A stretch of 64,000 nt of DNA from UBA1756 sp045130235 (GCA_045130235.1 JBGUPJ010000036.1:62001-126000); one strand, 5' to 3'. Numbered from the stretch's first letter, positions 34,673 to 44,028 are shown. Notes: a model not told the origin generated them from the sequence alone. Program-made: numbers and translations.

Positions 34673-35551
34673 TCAAAAATTCGTCCCCACCAAGTCAATC
34701 TCCAACCGCGAGCCGTCGATGTTGGCGTTGTCCATTTTCACAAAACCGTAGGTGTCGTTATAGTATGCTGTGAGATAAGTTTTCCCGATGCGGCTCTTGG
34801 CCACGGCCACCACCTTCACGCACGAAAGCGTGCCCATGGGCGTGACCACTTCGCAATCCGTATCGGTAATCTTGTATCTGTACTTGTTGACGATGACGCT
34901 CATCCAAGTCTTCCAACGCTCGTCGCCCCACTGACTGCCGATGGAGAGCCGCCATTTCCAAGTTTTACTTTTTTTGACAGGGTATTGGATATACGGAAAT
35001 GGATTGAGTTCGAGGATGCGGAACAGGCAAGATCTGTTAGGATGCATCCACAAATTCTGTTCGTTTTCCACAATGCCGGACATTTCCAAGGGCAATCTTG
35101 ATGTCTGCCCATCCAAGAAAAAGTAAAACTCCTCCACCGTTTGGTTGTAATCTTTACGGAACCCTTTACCCGTACAGGCGACTTTCAACAGGTAGCGGTT
35201 GATGCAGGAATCGGAGGGATTAAAGACATCCGAGAAGGAAAATCCCGGACGATAGTAGGTGTAATAAGAGGTGTCGCCATTTTCCGTGAGTTCATACCCT
35301 TGATGAGGAACACGTTCATACCTCATATAGCGTTCCTTGCCCTGTGGGTCGAAATAGTGGAACTCAAAGGTAAACTCCCTGTCGGCCTGATAAATCTTGT
35401 TGTCCTCGGTATAGCGGCAGGGGTTCGAGGTGTCATTTCTCACCTCAAACCAAATGCCACCGCCGCTTTGTGAGTATTGGGTGGGTTGGGATTGGGCAGA
35501 TGCTGTAAACCCCAGCAGAATTGCCGTCAGGATGAAAATCAGTTGTTTCAT
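34673..35551 (-). CDS. B-family secreted protein (copy B1)
   Basis: 292 residues. The signal peptide MKQLIFILTAILLGFTASAQ starts the protein. It is paralogous to the protein at 40423: both share GGIWFE near the start, the block LELNPFPYIQYPVKK, WRLSIGSQWGDERWKTW, a lipocalin-like strand set (ITDTDCEVVTPMGTLSC) and the end YGFVKMDNANIDGSRLEI. No enzyme motif is visible; the beta-rich form suggests a soluble periplasmic or surface binding protein. It follows the A-like gene at 35570 by 18 bases in transcription order. Confidence 0.75.
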   Translation of the reverse strand: MKQLIFILTAILLGFTASAQSQPTQYSQSGGGIWFEVRNDTSNPCRYTEDNKIYQADREFTFEFHYFDPQGKERYMRYERVPHQGYELTENGDTSYYTYYRPGFSFSDVFNPSDSCINRYLLKVACTGKGFRKDYNQTVEEFYFFLDGQTSRLPLEMSGIVENEQNLWMHPNRSCLFRILELNPFPYIQYPVKKSKTWKWRLSIGSQWGDERWKTWMSVIVNKYRYKITDTDCEVVTPMGTLSCVKVVAVAKSRIGKTYLTAYYNDTYGFVKMDNANIDGSRLEIDLVGTNF

Positions 35552-35569
35552 AAATATAGTTTGGGTTGT

Positions 35570-36451
35570 TCACTCATACTCCACAATCCTTGTTTTCAAA
35601 TCTTCAATATCCACCGGACAGAGTCCCATTGCCTCCCGGCGTTCATTGAGGTGGTCAATATCTTCAATAGGCTGTGATTTCCCACTTCGATAAATCTGAC
35701 AGCCATATCGTTGCGGCAGTTTCTTTCTGATCAGACTGCGGTCAATCAGATAGGCCATTTTATCACGGGGCACCTCCCCGGTTTCCATCAATGGGATAAG
35801 TTTCTCAATAAGAGAATCTTGCAGTTCCGAATGGATATGCATCATGATGATATAAGCACTATGGAAACCCTCGTATCCCACATTCCGAAAAGTGGGCAAA
35901 CCGTGTTCTTTGATGAGTTGTTCCAATTGGAGGGTGTGGACCGAATCCATCGCCGCCATAACGGCCCTGATGGAGTCCCAAACCGCCATGTCGGTTGCAT
36001 GAGTAAACGCATACCGCACTGTAGAATCAGCAATTTGCATCTGCTTCAGCGTGTCGATATACCACTGGTTTTTATGTCCGTAGATATGGGAAAGGGAGTC
36101 ACATTCCGCCCACCAATTTTTCTTTTTGTATGAATTGAAAATGGGATTGACCAAGAATCCGATGTCGAAGCATTTATATTTCGTGAGGGCGAGAAGTGAA
36201 CGTTGCACCGAGTTCGTATCACTGCACATTGCCGCCGCAATGCAAAAGTTCCTCATGTCCCTGTAATCCACAATGTGTCCATATACGGAGTCCATCTGCT
36301 GATAGAATTGGGCGGCATTGCTGTAGTTGCTGTTGTCAAAGGCCGCTTTGGCTTGATACTGAAGCACACAGTATTTCCTCCATTGCTCCGTTTGGGGGAA
36401 TGCGCAATAGGCACACAGCAAGACTACGTAAAAAAGAAGAAATTTTTTCAT
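35570..36451 (-). CDS. Secreted TPR/DUF6624-like protein
   Basis: 293 residues. The signal peptide MKKFLLFYVVLLCAYCAFPQ is followed by TPR-like helices (AKAAFDNSNYSNAAQFYQQM). The C-terminal half matches DUF6624 in pattern: VGYEGFHSAYIIMMHIHSEL, YLIDRSLIRKKLPQRYGCQ, and PIEDIDHLNERREAMGLCP. It is the clearest member of a family that also includes the A genes at 39431, 42141, 44029, 45085 and 46997. Function unknown. It shares a transcript with B1 (34673). Confidence 0.75.
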   Translation of the reverse strand: MKKFLLFYVVLLCAYCAFPQTEQWRKYCVLQYQAKAAFDNSNYSNAAQFYQQMDSVYGHIVDYRDMRNFCIAAAMCSDTNSVQRSLLALTKYKCFDIGFLVNPIFNSYKKKNWWAECDSLSHIYGHKNQWYIDTLKQMQIADSTVRYAFTHATDMAVWDSIRAVMAAMDSVHTLQLEQLIKEHGLPTFRNVGYEGFHSAYIIMMHIHSELQDSLIEKLIPLMETGEVPRDKMAYLIDRSLIRKKLPQRYGCQIYRSGKSQPIEDIDHLNERREAMGLCPVDIEDLKTRIVEYE

Positions 36452-36832
36452 ACAATGCGGATTAGGGTGCCAAGGAAAGAAGGAGGTGTTTCATAAGGGT
36501 AGGGGATTCTGTTTTTACGAGGTGTTTTTACTATCGATGTTATGAATTTGCAAATGTCGTGCTGTAAGCACGATATCTTATTAACCTCATACAGCTTTGC
36601 TGTGTGAGGTGGGCAGCTGTATATGGTGAAGAGCGTGCCGAAGGTACGCAACTAATTGTATATCTGTAGCATGCCTCCGGCACGCAGGATGCACGGCGGG
36701 CTTCCTGTACCCCGCACCGCACTGCGTTTGGTACGGGGTTAATAGGATGTCGTGCCGTTGGCACGATTAGTACTTTGTTCAAATCAAACATCTTTATAAT
36801 TCGTTGATTTACAATAATTTGATTTACACCCC
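36452..36832. other. Non-coding stretch between the A-like gene and the PCAT stub
   Basis: I find no convincing gene here. The stretch holds the hairpin array at 36557-36766 and, next to the A-like gene, about 100 bases without a recognisable TAnnTTTG element. Short frames in it have no start or export signal of note. Confidence 0.6.
36557..36766. repeat. Array of six stem-loops
   Basis: Six inverted repeats lie 28-48 bases apart: 36557-36573 (TCGTGC/GCACGA), 36585-36609 (CCTCATACAGC paired), 36633-36649 (GCGTGCC/GGTACGC), 36669-36685 (GCATGCC/GGCACGC), 36709-36739 (ACCCCG/CGGGGT with inner pairs) and 36750-36766 (TCGTGCC/GGCACGA). Four share a GTGCC-loop-GGCAC core. The array looks like a REP-type palindrome cluster and lies directly downstream of the broken PCAT gene. 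Confidence 0.8.
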
Positions 36833-37065
36833 TCACTTGAAACAATTATGGTTTCCCCAGTTGAAACGGTAGCCGTGTTCTTCGCCAAATTTGGTCTTCA
36901 CACGTTCGACCCATAAGGGTACAATCCAGTACAGTTTGCGCAACGCATCGGTCTCATCTTCAGGCATAAAGAGAAACTTCCATAAAGCTTGGCCACCATC
37001 CGCAGACAGGTCGGCCCGCAGTCCATCGCGTCAAGTTGGTGATAATAGGGGAAAGAATGGGACAT
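36833..37065 (-). pseudogene. Broken C39 peptidase-containing ABC transporter (PCAT), 5' end only
   Basis: From the ATG at 37065 the first 29 codons read MSHSFPYYHQLDAMDCG then PTCLRMVAKLYG. This is the N-terminus of a C39 peptidase domain, with the catalytic cysteine in the DCGPTCL motif. PCAT exporters cleave leader peptides after Gly-Gly and export the product. The frame then loses the family pattern. A different frame carries about 45 codons of unrelated sequence (KFLFMPEDETDALRKLY, VERVKTKFGEEHGYRF) to a TGA at 36833. The junction and frame change suggest a deletion fusing two genes. It begins nine bases after the barrel gene at 37075. Confidence 0.8.
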
Positions 37066-37074
37066 GTGAAATGT

Positions 37075-39411
37075 TTATAATTCGTTTTCTTTTTCTTGGA
37101 TAAGGTCGCGCTGCACACGTTTCAATTTTTTCCCTTTCGCAAAACGGTAGGCAATTTTCAAAAAAGCGTATGGGGAGAAGAGGTAGGAATGCGTTTCCAC
37201 TTGATATTCAGGATTGTGCCAGTATGTGGTCAAGTTGTCGGGCAGCAGATAACACGCTGCCAAGGTTACCTGCAAGGAACCGTGCAGGAAGCCTTTTGTA
37301 ACCGATATGTCAAGATCTGCGCCTTCGCGTTCCCATCCATCGTAGCGATAATCTTTTGTGGTGTATGTGAATGCGGCATAGATTTCAAAATCCAACGGCA
37401 AGTAGAAGTTCAAATCAAGCTGGAAATCCCAAGTCCAGCCGTTGTAAGCCGGGTTGGGGAAATGCGTGTAGTGCAAGTCCGTGTATAGGGAGGGCACGAA
37501 CCAGTCGCAAAACTCCGTTTCCAGTTCTGCCGACACCCCATAGTAGTTGGAGCGCCCGATGTTTTGGTATCTTTCCACCAATACATTGTTGTCTGACAAG
37601 GAATGTGCCAACTGAATCTGGTTGGAATAGAATTTAACATACGGACGCACCTGCAAAAGAATAGCATCGGACGTGTAGGAATACTCCAATTCAAAGGCGC
37701 GGATATGTTCCGGTTTGAGGTACGGATTGCCTTCGGAACGGGTCAGAGAATCAGTGCGGTAGCGCACAAACGGATCTAAATAGCGATAGTTGGGATAATT
37801 CAACCGCTCGCGATAGGACAGCCGAAGCTGATGGTCGGCTTTCGGCGAGTACAGCAGCGAAAAGGATGGCAGCCAATGCCAATAGTTGTTTCGGAGGGTC
37901 TCGTACAGACGATTCCGGTTGTTTTCCGCCCGCAACCCTGCAGACAAAACAAGTTTTTCTGTCGGAGAATATTCTAACTGCAAGTATGCTGCTGATCGCA
38001 ACTCGTTGTAGGTCATAGAGTAGGCTATAAGATCGCCCCGATAGGTGTTGTCAATATGACGGAAATATTCGTGTGCCCCAAGGAACAACTTCAGTTTGTT
38101 GTTGATGGGCAAGGTATAGTCAACCAACAGGTTGGCATTGCGCATCTGAATGTCCGTTGTGTCTTGGATGGTGTTCAAAGAACTGCTTTCATCCGGGAAA
38201 ATGAAGGTAGTACGGCTCTCGCTTTTTTCCTTCCGTTCAAGAATAAAAAAGTTGGTGTTTATTTTCAGCTCGTGGCCTGCCCTGCTGAATTTGTGTTTGT
38301 AAAAAAGCGAGTAGTTTTGCTGGCTGTTGACAGTTGCTACAGCCTCGTTGCCTGTCTTACGATACATAAGCCTGTCGCCTTCGCAAAAGTGGCCGTTCAT
38401 TATGGAAGTGGTCAGCAAATTCAAGTTTGTATAATCCCCGGAGAAACGAAGGATGTTGTTCTTGTTGATGTTGTAATCAATGCCGTACTGCACGGAATAA
38501 CTGCGCAACTTTGATTTTCCGGGATAGTTCAGAATGACATCCGAAGTGGGGATGGCTGCATTCTCATTTCGGTAAATGGTGCTGTCGTGCGAGTCAAACT
38601 GGATGTTGCGGAAGCGGAAATCGGCATACAGCCGAAACTTGCTGAACTCATATTCGAACTGCAATCCTGTGCGGATGAGATGGTTGGGATACGAGGCCAA
38701 GCCATCAATGCGGAAACTAACGCCCTGTTTTCTTTCTTCTTTTAAAATGATGTTGATGACATTCTTCACTTCTGAGCTGAATTGAGCTGTCGGATTCTTG
38801 ATGATTTCAATCCGTTCAATATCTTTCGGGGAAATAGAGGAGAGTGGGCGATGATAATATTCCCCATCAATAAGGACAAGCACATTGGCATTCCCGTACA
38901 GAGAAACGCCATCATCGGCAGCGCTGACCCTGACTCCCGGCACCTTGTCCAGCACATCCAGTCCCGATGTGCAATTCCGCAGGTGGGCGGTGTCAGGACG
39001 GAAAATGGTGCGGTCAACCAGCATTTGGAAATTAGGTTGGGAGCTTCTGACCACCACGGCATCTAACATCTGACTCGCATTCAGCATCGCACGGTAATAG
39101 AAGTATCCCTCATTCGATTTCACCATAATATTCTCCTTATAGGTGGGACAACCTGCAAAATCAATGGAAATCAGATAAGACTGACTATGAACATTTTGTA
39201 TCACAAATCTTCCATTTGAATCGCTCATCGCCACATATTGGAGATTCTGTAGAGAGTCGTATAACATAATGGTTGCGTACTCCAAAGGAGCGCGTGTTGT
39301 AGAATCTGAAACAGAGCCACTGAATACCACCTTCTTTTGTCCCCAGCAAGTGGACACCCCCAGACCCAAAACTGCGCAAAAGACCGTCAGCAACTTGTTC
39401 ATTCGTTTCAT
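37075..39411 (-). CDS. Outer-membrane beta-barrel protein (TonB-receptor-like, OMP_b-brl_3)
   Basis: 778 residues. A signal peptide is followed by a carboxypeptidase-like regulatory domain (GSVSDSTTRAPLEYATIMLY, FVIQNVHSQSYLISI). A plug-like part follows (LDVLDKVPGVRVSAADDGVSLYGNANVLVLIDG), then a long barrel with many Tyr/Arg strands. It is paralogous to the protein at 29705. In Bacteroidota such proteins often sit next to PCAT exporters of GG-leader peptides, and here it directly precedes the PCAT stub. It is a plausible outer-membrane partner for a peptide. Substrate unknown. Confidence 0.88.
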   Translation of the reverse strand: MKRMNKLLTVFCAVLGLGVSTCWGQKKVVFSGSVSDSTTRAPLEYATIMLYDSLQNLQYVAMSDSNGRFVIQNVHSQSYLISIDFAGCPTYKENIMVKSNEGYFYYRAMLNASQMLDAVVVRSSQPNFQMLVDRTIFRPDTAHLRNCTSGLDVLDKVPGVRVSAADDGVSLYGNANVLVLIDGEYYHRPLSSISPKDIERIEIIKNPTAQFSSEVKNVINIILKEERKQGVSFRIDGLASYPNHLIRTGLQFEYEFSKFRLYADFRFRNIQFDSHDSTIYRNENAAIPTSDVILNYPGKSKLRSYSVQYGIDYNINKNNILRFSGDYTNLNLLTTSIMNGHFCEGDRLMYRKTGNEAVATVNSQQNYSLFYKHKFSRAGHELKINTNFFILERKEKSESRTTFIFPDESSSLNTIQDTTDIQMRNANLLVDYTLPINNKLKLFLGAHEYFRHIDNTYRGDLIAYSMTYNELRSAAYLQLEYSPTEKLVLSAGLRAENNRNRLYETLRNNYWHWLPSFSLLYSPKADHQLRLSYRERLNYPNYRYLDPFVRYRTDSLTRSEGNPYLKPEHIRAFELEYSYTSDAILLQVRPYVKFYSNQIQLAHSLSDNNVLVERYQNIGRSNYYGVSAELETEFCDWFVPSLYTDLHYTHFPNPAYNGWTWDFQLDLNFYLPLDFEIYAAFTYTTKDYRYDGWEREGADLDISVTKGFLHGSLQVTLAACYLLPDNLTTYWHNPEYQVETHSYLFSPYAFLKIAYRFAKGKKLKRVQRDLIQEKENEL

Positions 39412-39430
39412 AAGGGTAAATCTATCTCCA

Positions 39431-40342
39431 TTAATAGGTTATGAAAATGCCCCCGTCATTCTGTTTCTTCTGTTCCAAGGGCGGGAGTCCGATATTGTCT
39501 CGATGTTTGTTCACTTCTTCCAGATTGGGGTTTGCATTATCTCCTCCGTTGTCGAATACCCCGTAGTAACTGTTCTCTCCTTTCGCAAAAATCACGCACC
39601 TGTCGTAAGTGTAGGCATACTCACTTGGCAGTGCCAATCCGTTCAACAGCCGCCATCTTGTAATGGGTTCGATATGGGTCAGCCAAAATTCGGGATAGGC
39701 AGAGTAGATATGTCGGCCTAATACAAAATTGGCAACAAAAACATAACAGAGGGGATCTTTGATTTGGGGATTCTCTTCAATGAGTCTGACCATCCGGGCC
39801 ATCGTAAGGGAGTCCGTAAACTTTAACAAGGCATAATTGTGGTATTGGTCGTCGAATTTTCGGGCCAGCTGGTCCGCCGACAACATAGAATACAGCTCTT
39901 GTATAACCTGAATTTCTTGATAGGAATAAATCTTCCCAAAGTTTGACTCATATTCCCTGACTTTCGATTGGAATAATGCTGTATCCTTTTTAAATAAATC
40001 TTGAATCCCAATACGGTTGAATCTATTTGGAAGCATCATTTTGGAATAGAAGGCTTTATCGTAATATTCAACCGATTTTGATAGGTTTCCTTTTTTTGCC
40101 AGTAATAGTGCGTAACCCTCATACTGGTTTGCAATCACCCATTCTGGAACCATTGTCGAACTGAAGATCCGACCATATATACTCTCTATTACCGTTATGT
40201 CTGCATCAGAATTGTATGCGCTTTCTAATTGTTGTAACAGCTTATAATATGATTTGACGGAATCGGAAACGATGATATCTTGTCCTTGCGAGGAAGTTAA
40301 AATGTTGAGAATGAATAATAAAACCAAAAAGGATTGTTTCAT
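39431..40342 (-). CDS. Secreted A-like protein (divergent DUF6624/TPR)
   Basis: 303 residues with signal peptide MKQSFLVLLFILNILTSSQG. Helical repeats come first (YYKLLQQLESAYNSD, AKKGNLSKSVEYYDKAF). The end LEEVNKHRDNIGLPPLEQ lines up with the family end seen in the other A proteins (QINKNRKKLGVAETW and similar) and with DUF6624 at 35570. The middle keeps the pattern of a helical bundle with a YDRC segment. It lies 19 bases upstream of the barrel gene and is probably cotranscribed with it. Function unknown. Confidence 0.7.
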   Translation of the reverse strand: MKQSFLVLLFILNILTSSQGQDIIVSDSVKSYYKLLQQLESAYNSDADITVIESIYGRIFSSTMVPEWVIANQYEGYALLLAKKGNLSKSVEYYDKAFYSKMMLPNRFNRIGIQDLFKKDTALFQSKVREYESNFGKIYSYQEIQVIQELYSMLSADQLARKFDDQYHNYALLKFTDSLTMARMVRLIEENPQIKDPLCYVFVANFVLGRHIYSAYPEFWLTHIEPITRWRLLNGLALPSEYAYTYDRCVIFAKGENSYYGVFDNGGDNANPNLEEVNKHRDNIGLPPLEQKKQNDGGIFITY

Positions 40343-40422
40343 CGGGATTGTTTTTTAAGGGGTTATAATGTAACGGGGTGAAAAAGTGATTTATTACTGA
40401 AATAGTACTTTACGGTGGGAAT

Positions 40423-41271
40423 TCATCTGGTGGGTTGATTCACATTGATTTCCACTAACTCAATCGTGAGGGAGGAGCCGTCAATATTCACATATTCGTA
40501 TTTCACAAATCCTAATTTCTCTTCATAATAGAAGGTGGCCTTCGTGGTGCCAATCCGGCTTTTCGCACGGCTTTCCACTACTGTACAGTTCATTGAGCCC
40601 AAGACAGTTATAATGGTGCGATTTGTATCAGTAATACGGTATTTGTAGTGGTTGACAATGGCACCTTCCCATTCTTTCCATCGGGCGTCACCCCATTGGC
40701 TGCCGATGGTCAGCTTCCATCGCCACACTCTATTCTTTTTGATTGGAAATTTGATATAGGGAAAGGGATTCAATTCCAACATTTCAAACAAAAATGTTCT
40801 TGGCGGATGGAACCAAATGTTTCTTTCATTTTCCACGAGTCCCGTATATTCCTGCACGGGAAGTCTTTTGGAAAATTTGTTATAGAAGCTTCGGTGCAGG
40901 ATGCTTTGGCCTGTTTTCCCTGAATGGGCCGAGCCATACCCCAACGTAGCCGAATCTGCAATAATCTGCATAATAATGGTTACAGCTGCACTATCAGTCG
41001 CCTCGTTGATTGGAACCAATTTCCAATTCTTTTCGCCTGTGCTTTGGAAGAGATATTGAACTGAATTTTTTTGATATGAATAGGTAAATGTGCGCTGTTG
41101 ATGAGGAATATAGATAGTGTTATCGGAAGAGTAGATGAACAGATTTGTATCGGTTTCAAATTTTTCGAACCAAATACCGCCGTGGCTTTCGTAGGAACGG
41201 ATGTTCTGCGCCGCCGCCGAAACCGCAAGCAGCACCGCCATCAGGGTGAGAAATATGTTTTTCAGTTTCAT
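40423..41271 (-). CDS. B-family secreted protein (copy B2)
   Basis: 282 residues. Its mature part is paralogous to B1 (34673): GGIWFEKFETD, LELNPFPYIKFPIKKNRVW, KLTIGSQWGDARWKEW, ITDTNRTIITVLGSMNC, GFVKYEYVNIDGSSL. Its signal peptide, MKLKNIFLTLMAVLLAVSAA, is not that of B1 but the one used by the A genes at 42141, 44029 and 45085. Its 5' junction is also identical in base sequence to theirs. This is direct evidence of a swapped or copied export module. No catalytic motif visible. Confidence 0.75.
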   Translation of the reverse strand: MKLKNIFLTLMAVLLAVSAAAQNIRSYESHGGIWFEKFETDTNLFIYSSDNTIYIPHQQRTFTYSYQKNSVQYLFQSTGEKNWKLVPINEATDSAAVTIIMQIIADSATLGYGSAHSGKTGQSILHRSFYNKFSKRLPVQEYTGLVENERNIWFHPPRTFLFEMLELNPFPYIKFPIKKNRVWRWKLTIGSQWGDARWKEWEGAIVNHYKYRITDTNRTIITVLGSMNCTVVESRAKSRIGTTKATFYYEEKLGFVKYEYVNIDGSSLTIELVEINVNQPTR

Positions 41272-41282
41272 ATTATGTAGAA

Positions 41283-42137
41283 TTATCGTTTAACATCTTC
41301 GGCATCCATCACCAACCGTATGCCGGACGCCTGATTGGTTCTTACTGAAGGGTTTTCACCTCTGCGCGTGTCCAATTCACTGGAACGATTGGGATATACG
41401 CCCCAGCTTCCACCACGGAGCACTTTCAGATGTCCTTCCGACGGACCGGTCGGATTAACATACAGCGTGTCGGGTTGATAATAGTAGGAAGAAAACCAGT
41501 CGCTGCACCACTCCTCCACATTGCCGCTCATATCGTATAGCCCGAAAGCGTTTGGTTTCAGTATTCCAACAGGATGCGAATTATGTCCCACGTTATCCCA
41601 CGACCAAGCCAATTCTTCAAAATTGTCGCCACCGCTGAAACGGTCATTGTAATGTTTGGCGCGTGCGGCATACTCCCATTCCGCTTCCGTGGGCAGGCGG
41701 AAATGCCGGCCCGTGAGCGAACTCAATGAATCCACAAACTCCTGCGCATCATACCAGGAAAGACGTTCTACCGGACATGCTCTGTAATCAAATTCTTGAT
41801 ATCGCAATACTGGAGTGTTGTCTTTGTTGTACCACGACGGATTCTTGTGCATCACGGTTTCATAGACCAATTGCGTTACCTCGAATTTTGAAATGTAATA
41901 ACTTGAAAGCACAATGGTGTCGTATCCGTTGTATGCGCCTTCTGCAACGACTGGTTTTAAATGATAATGTCGGCAGGTGTCGCCATAGAAATTCTTTCGC
42001 ACAAAGGTGTCTGCAGGAATGTAAACCATGTCGATCTTAACTTTGTCATTGATTTTAATTGAGACCACTTTGTTTTTTTGAGAAGAAGCAGGGAAATACA
42101 AAATGAGTATCAATAAAATAAGGAGCGCTCGTTTCAT
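41283..42137 (-). CDS. Secreted SUMF1-fold protein (copy S3)
   Basis: 284 residues with a signal peptide (MKRALLILLILILYFPASSQ). A SUMF1/FGE-type domain follows: YYISKFEVTQLVYETVM, PVERLSWYDAQEFVDSL, RLPTEAEWEYAAR, GLYDMSGNVEEWCSDWF, then VLRGGSWGVYPNRSS and SGIRLVMDAEDVKR. The region that holds the two catalytic cysteines in real formylglycine-generating enzymes has none here. It is thus unlikely to oxidise cysteine and more likely a binding or scaffold protein, like GldK-type proteins. It is 11 bases from B2 and three from A4. Confidence 0.82.
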   Translation of the reverse strand: MKRALLILLILILYFPASSQKNKVVSIKINDKVKIDMVYIPADTFVRKNFYGDTCRHYHLKPVVAEGAYNGYDTIVLSSYYISKFEVTQLVYETVMHKNPSWYNKDNTPVLRYQEFDYRACPVERLSWYDAQEFVDSLSSLTGRHFRLPTEAEWEYAARAKHYNDRFSGGDNFEELAWSWDNVGHNSHPVGILKPNAFGLYDMSGNVEEWCSDWFSSYYYQPDTLYVNPTGPSEGHLKVLRGGSWGVYPNRSSELDTRRGENPSVRTNQASGIRLVMDAEDVKR

Positions 42138-42140
42138 CGG

Positions 42141-43184
42141 TTATTCATTTTTAGAACTTCTTTCATAATACATCCGATGAAAGTCGCCTTTGGCGTGCTC
42201 GGCATCGATTTCCTGTTTCAAGCGCGCTACCTCGGCGGCATCGTCATCTTCATCGCCGAATACTATGATATGTCTGCTTCCGGTAATGCAGTAGTTTTTA
42301 TGCTTGCATTCCCATATCATTTTTTTAACGCCATCCTCCCATGTTTCGGCAACCCCCAGCTTTTTTCTGTTCTTGTTGATCTGCTTGAGGTTTTCGGGAC
42401 GTGTTACAAACAAGGTATTCCCGATATAATAGATGTTTTCGCTTCCCATTCCTTCACCGTACATTTCGTTTCGTGAGGAATGTATTTGTGCCCATACATC
42501 TTCCAGTTCCATATATTGCTGGGCAGGGAAAATTCCTGCCGCCACTTTCTTTCGCAATATTGGCTGCAAATCGTAGTGCTCCGTCTGTACCGCATGGAGC
42601 ATGGCAACGGACAACCGGGATAGATAGTAGAACCCTGCCACATACTCGTTGAAGTCAGGGTATTCGCGGTAAAACTGCTTGATGAGTTTACGGTTCTCAT
42701 CATCCAATGCAAACTGTTCAGGACAACGGCCTTGTCCTTGCATTCTGTACAACTGGTCACGTTCGAGGAGGTTTTCTATAATCGTGTCAAATTCGGTGTG
42801 GTAGGTTTTGGGCGTGTTTTCGTCGAGGTAAAGCAGTTTTTGGTAAACAGCCGAGTCAAAGTGCGGCGACATATACTGATATGAATCCGCCAATTCTTCA
42901 TCACCCAGTTCAATCCGGCATTTTGCTATCTGCAAGATTTTCTCGTGGTTTTCGGTTTGAACGGCCACCCAGTAGGCGGTGCGCATTTCACGTGCCAGCG
43001 GCTTCTTGATGCTGAAAGCTCGGGTGTAAAGAGAATCTGCCATCAGTAAGTTGCTGTCGCAGATGGCCAATTCGGCCTGGTTGATCCAGTAGTAGTACTG
43101 CCGGACTTGTTTGCGGCTCTGCGCCGCCGCCGAAACCGCCAGCAACACCGCCATCAGGGTGATAAATAGGTTTTTAGGTTTCAT
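42141..43184 (-). CDS. A-family secreted protein (copy A4)
   Basis: 347 residues. The shared signal peptide MKPKNLFITLMAVLLAVSAA is followed by RKQVRQYYYWINQAEL, a TPR-like helical part, and the family end INKNRKKLGVAETWEDGVKK. It is most like A1 (46997), with which it shares SIKKPLAREMRTA, PEQFALDDENRKLIKQFY and YPDFNEYVAGFYY. I read it as a divergent DUF6624 relative. It is followed by S3 after three bases, repeating the A-then-S gene order. Function unknown. Confidence 0.75.
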   Translation of the reverse strand: MKPKNLFITLMAVLLAVSAAAQSRKQVRQYYYWINQAELAICDSNLLMADSLYTRAFSIKKPLAREMRTAYWVAVQTENHEKILQIAKCRIELGDEELADSYQYMSPHFDSAVYQKLLYLDENTPKTYHTEFDTIIENLLERDQLYRMQGQGRCPEQFALDDENRKLIKQFYREYPDFNEYVAGFYYLSRLSVAMLHAVQTEHYDLQPILRKKVAAGIFPAQQYMELEDVWAQIHSSRNEMYGEGMGSENIYYIGNTLFVTRPENLKQINKNRKKLGVAETWEDGVKKMIWECKHKNYCITGSRHIIVFGDEDDDAAEVARLKQEIDAEHAKGDFHRMYYERSSKNE

Positions 43185-43195
43185 ATTATGTAGAA

Positions 43196-44023
43196 TTATC
43201 GTTTAACATCTTCGGCATCCATCGCAAGGCGGAAACCACAACCATTGCCTCCTTGCTTAGGCGGATAACCGACACGTGTGGTTGGTTTTAAAAATCGGTC
43301 TTCGTTGCCCCACGAGCCACCTTTGCGAACTTTCAAAGTGCCCTTTGATGGCCCTTTCGGATTGCGATAAACACGATTTGGCAAATAGTAATCACTTGAG
43401 AACCAGTCACTACACCATTCCGTTATATTCCCACTCATATCAAACAATCCGAACTGGTTGGGTTTCTTCTGTGCCACAGGATGACTCCTCTGCTCTCCAT
43501 TATCCCATCCCCACGCAACTTCTTCGATGTTGTCCCCTCCGCTATAAACCTGGGAGGTGTCCCCACACGATGCGGCGTACTCCCATTCCGCCTCGGTGGG
43601 CAAACGGAACTTTTTGCCAGTCAGTTTGCTTAATGCCCTTACAAAAGCATCGGCATCATACCACGAGACAGTCTCCACAGGATGTTGCAACGTCACATTG
43701 CGATATTGGATAGGGTTGTAGTACGATGGGTTTGTTCCCATTACAGCCCGGTACAATTCCTGGGTTACTTCACATTGTCCAATATAATAACTGCTAAGAA
43801 TGATTTTGCATTCTCCATTGTACGCATCATAATCTTTGATAGAAGACAACATATAGTAATTGCAGATTGTGTCCCCATAGTAGTTTCTGTGGACATATTC
43901 CGCCGATTCAATCCGCACCATATTGAAACTGACATTCCCCACCGTAATGGCGATAATACTATCCTGCTGACATATACTACGCAAGGGCATCAAAATCCAA
44001 AACAGAACAACCAAGCGCTTCAT
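43196..44023 (-). CDS. Secreted SUMF1-fold protein (copy S2)
   Basis: 275 residues with signal peptide (MKRLVVLFWILMPLRSICQQ). The SUMF1 landmarks are YYIGQCEVTQELYRAVM, PVETVSWYDADAFVRAL, RLPTEAEWEYAAS, GLFDMSGNITEWCSDWF, VRKGGSWGNEDRF and GFRLAMDAEDVKR. The C-terminal region has one Cys (GNGCGFR), not at the catalytic pair positions, so formylglycine-generating activity is unlikely. Its last 30 bases and the sequence across the gap into A4 match the same junctions at S1/A2 and S3/B2. Confidence 0.82.
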   Translation of the reverse strand: MKRLVVLFWILMPLRSICQQDSIIAITVGNVSFNMVRIESAEYVHRNYYGDTICNYYMLSSIKDYDAYNGECKIILSSYYIGQCEVTQELYRAVMGTNPSYYNPIQYRNVTLQHPVETVSWYDADAFVRALSKLTGKKFRLPTEAEWEYAASCGDTSQVYSGGDNIEEVAWGWDNGEQRSHPVAQKKPNQFGLFDMSGNITEWCSDWFSSDYYLPNRVYRNPKGPSKGTLKVRKGGSWGNEDRFLKPTTRVGYPPKQGGNGCGFRLAMDAEDVKR

Positions 44024-44028
44024 TTTTA

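Noticed and set aside
36557..36766. CRISPR-like array
   Set aside because: The repeated units are short hairpins of differing sequence, with no constant direct repeat and no cas genes.
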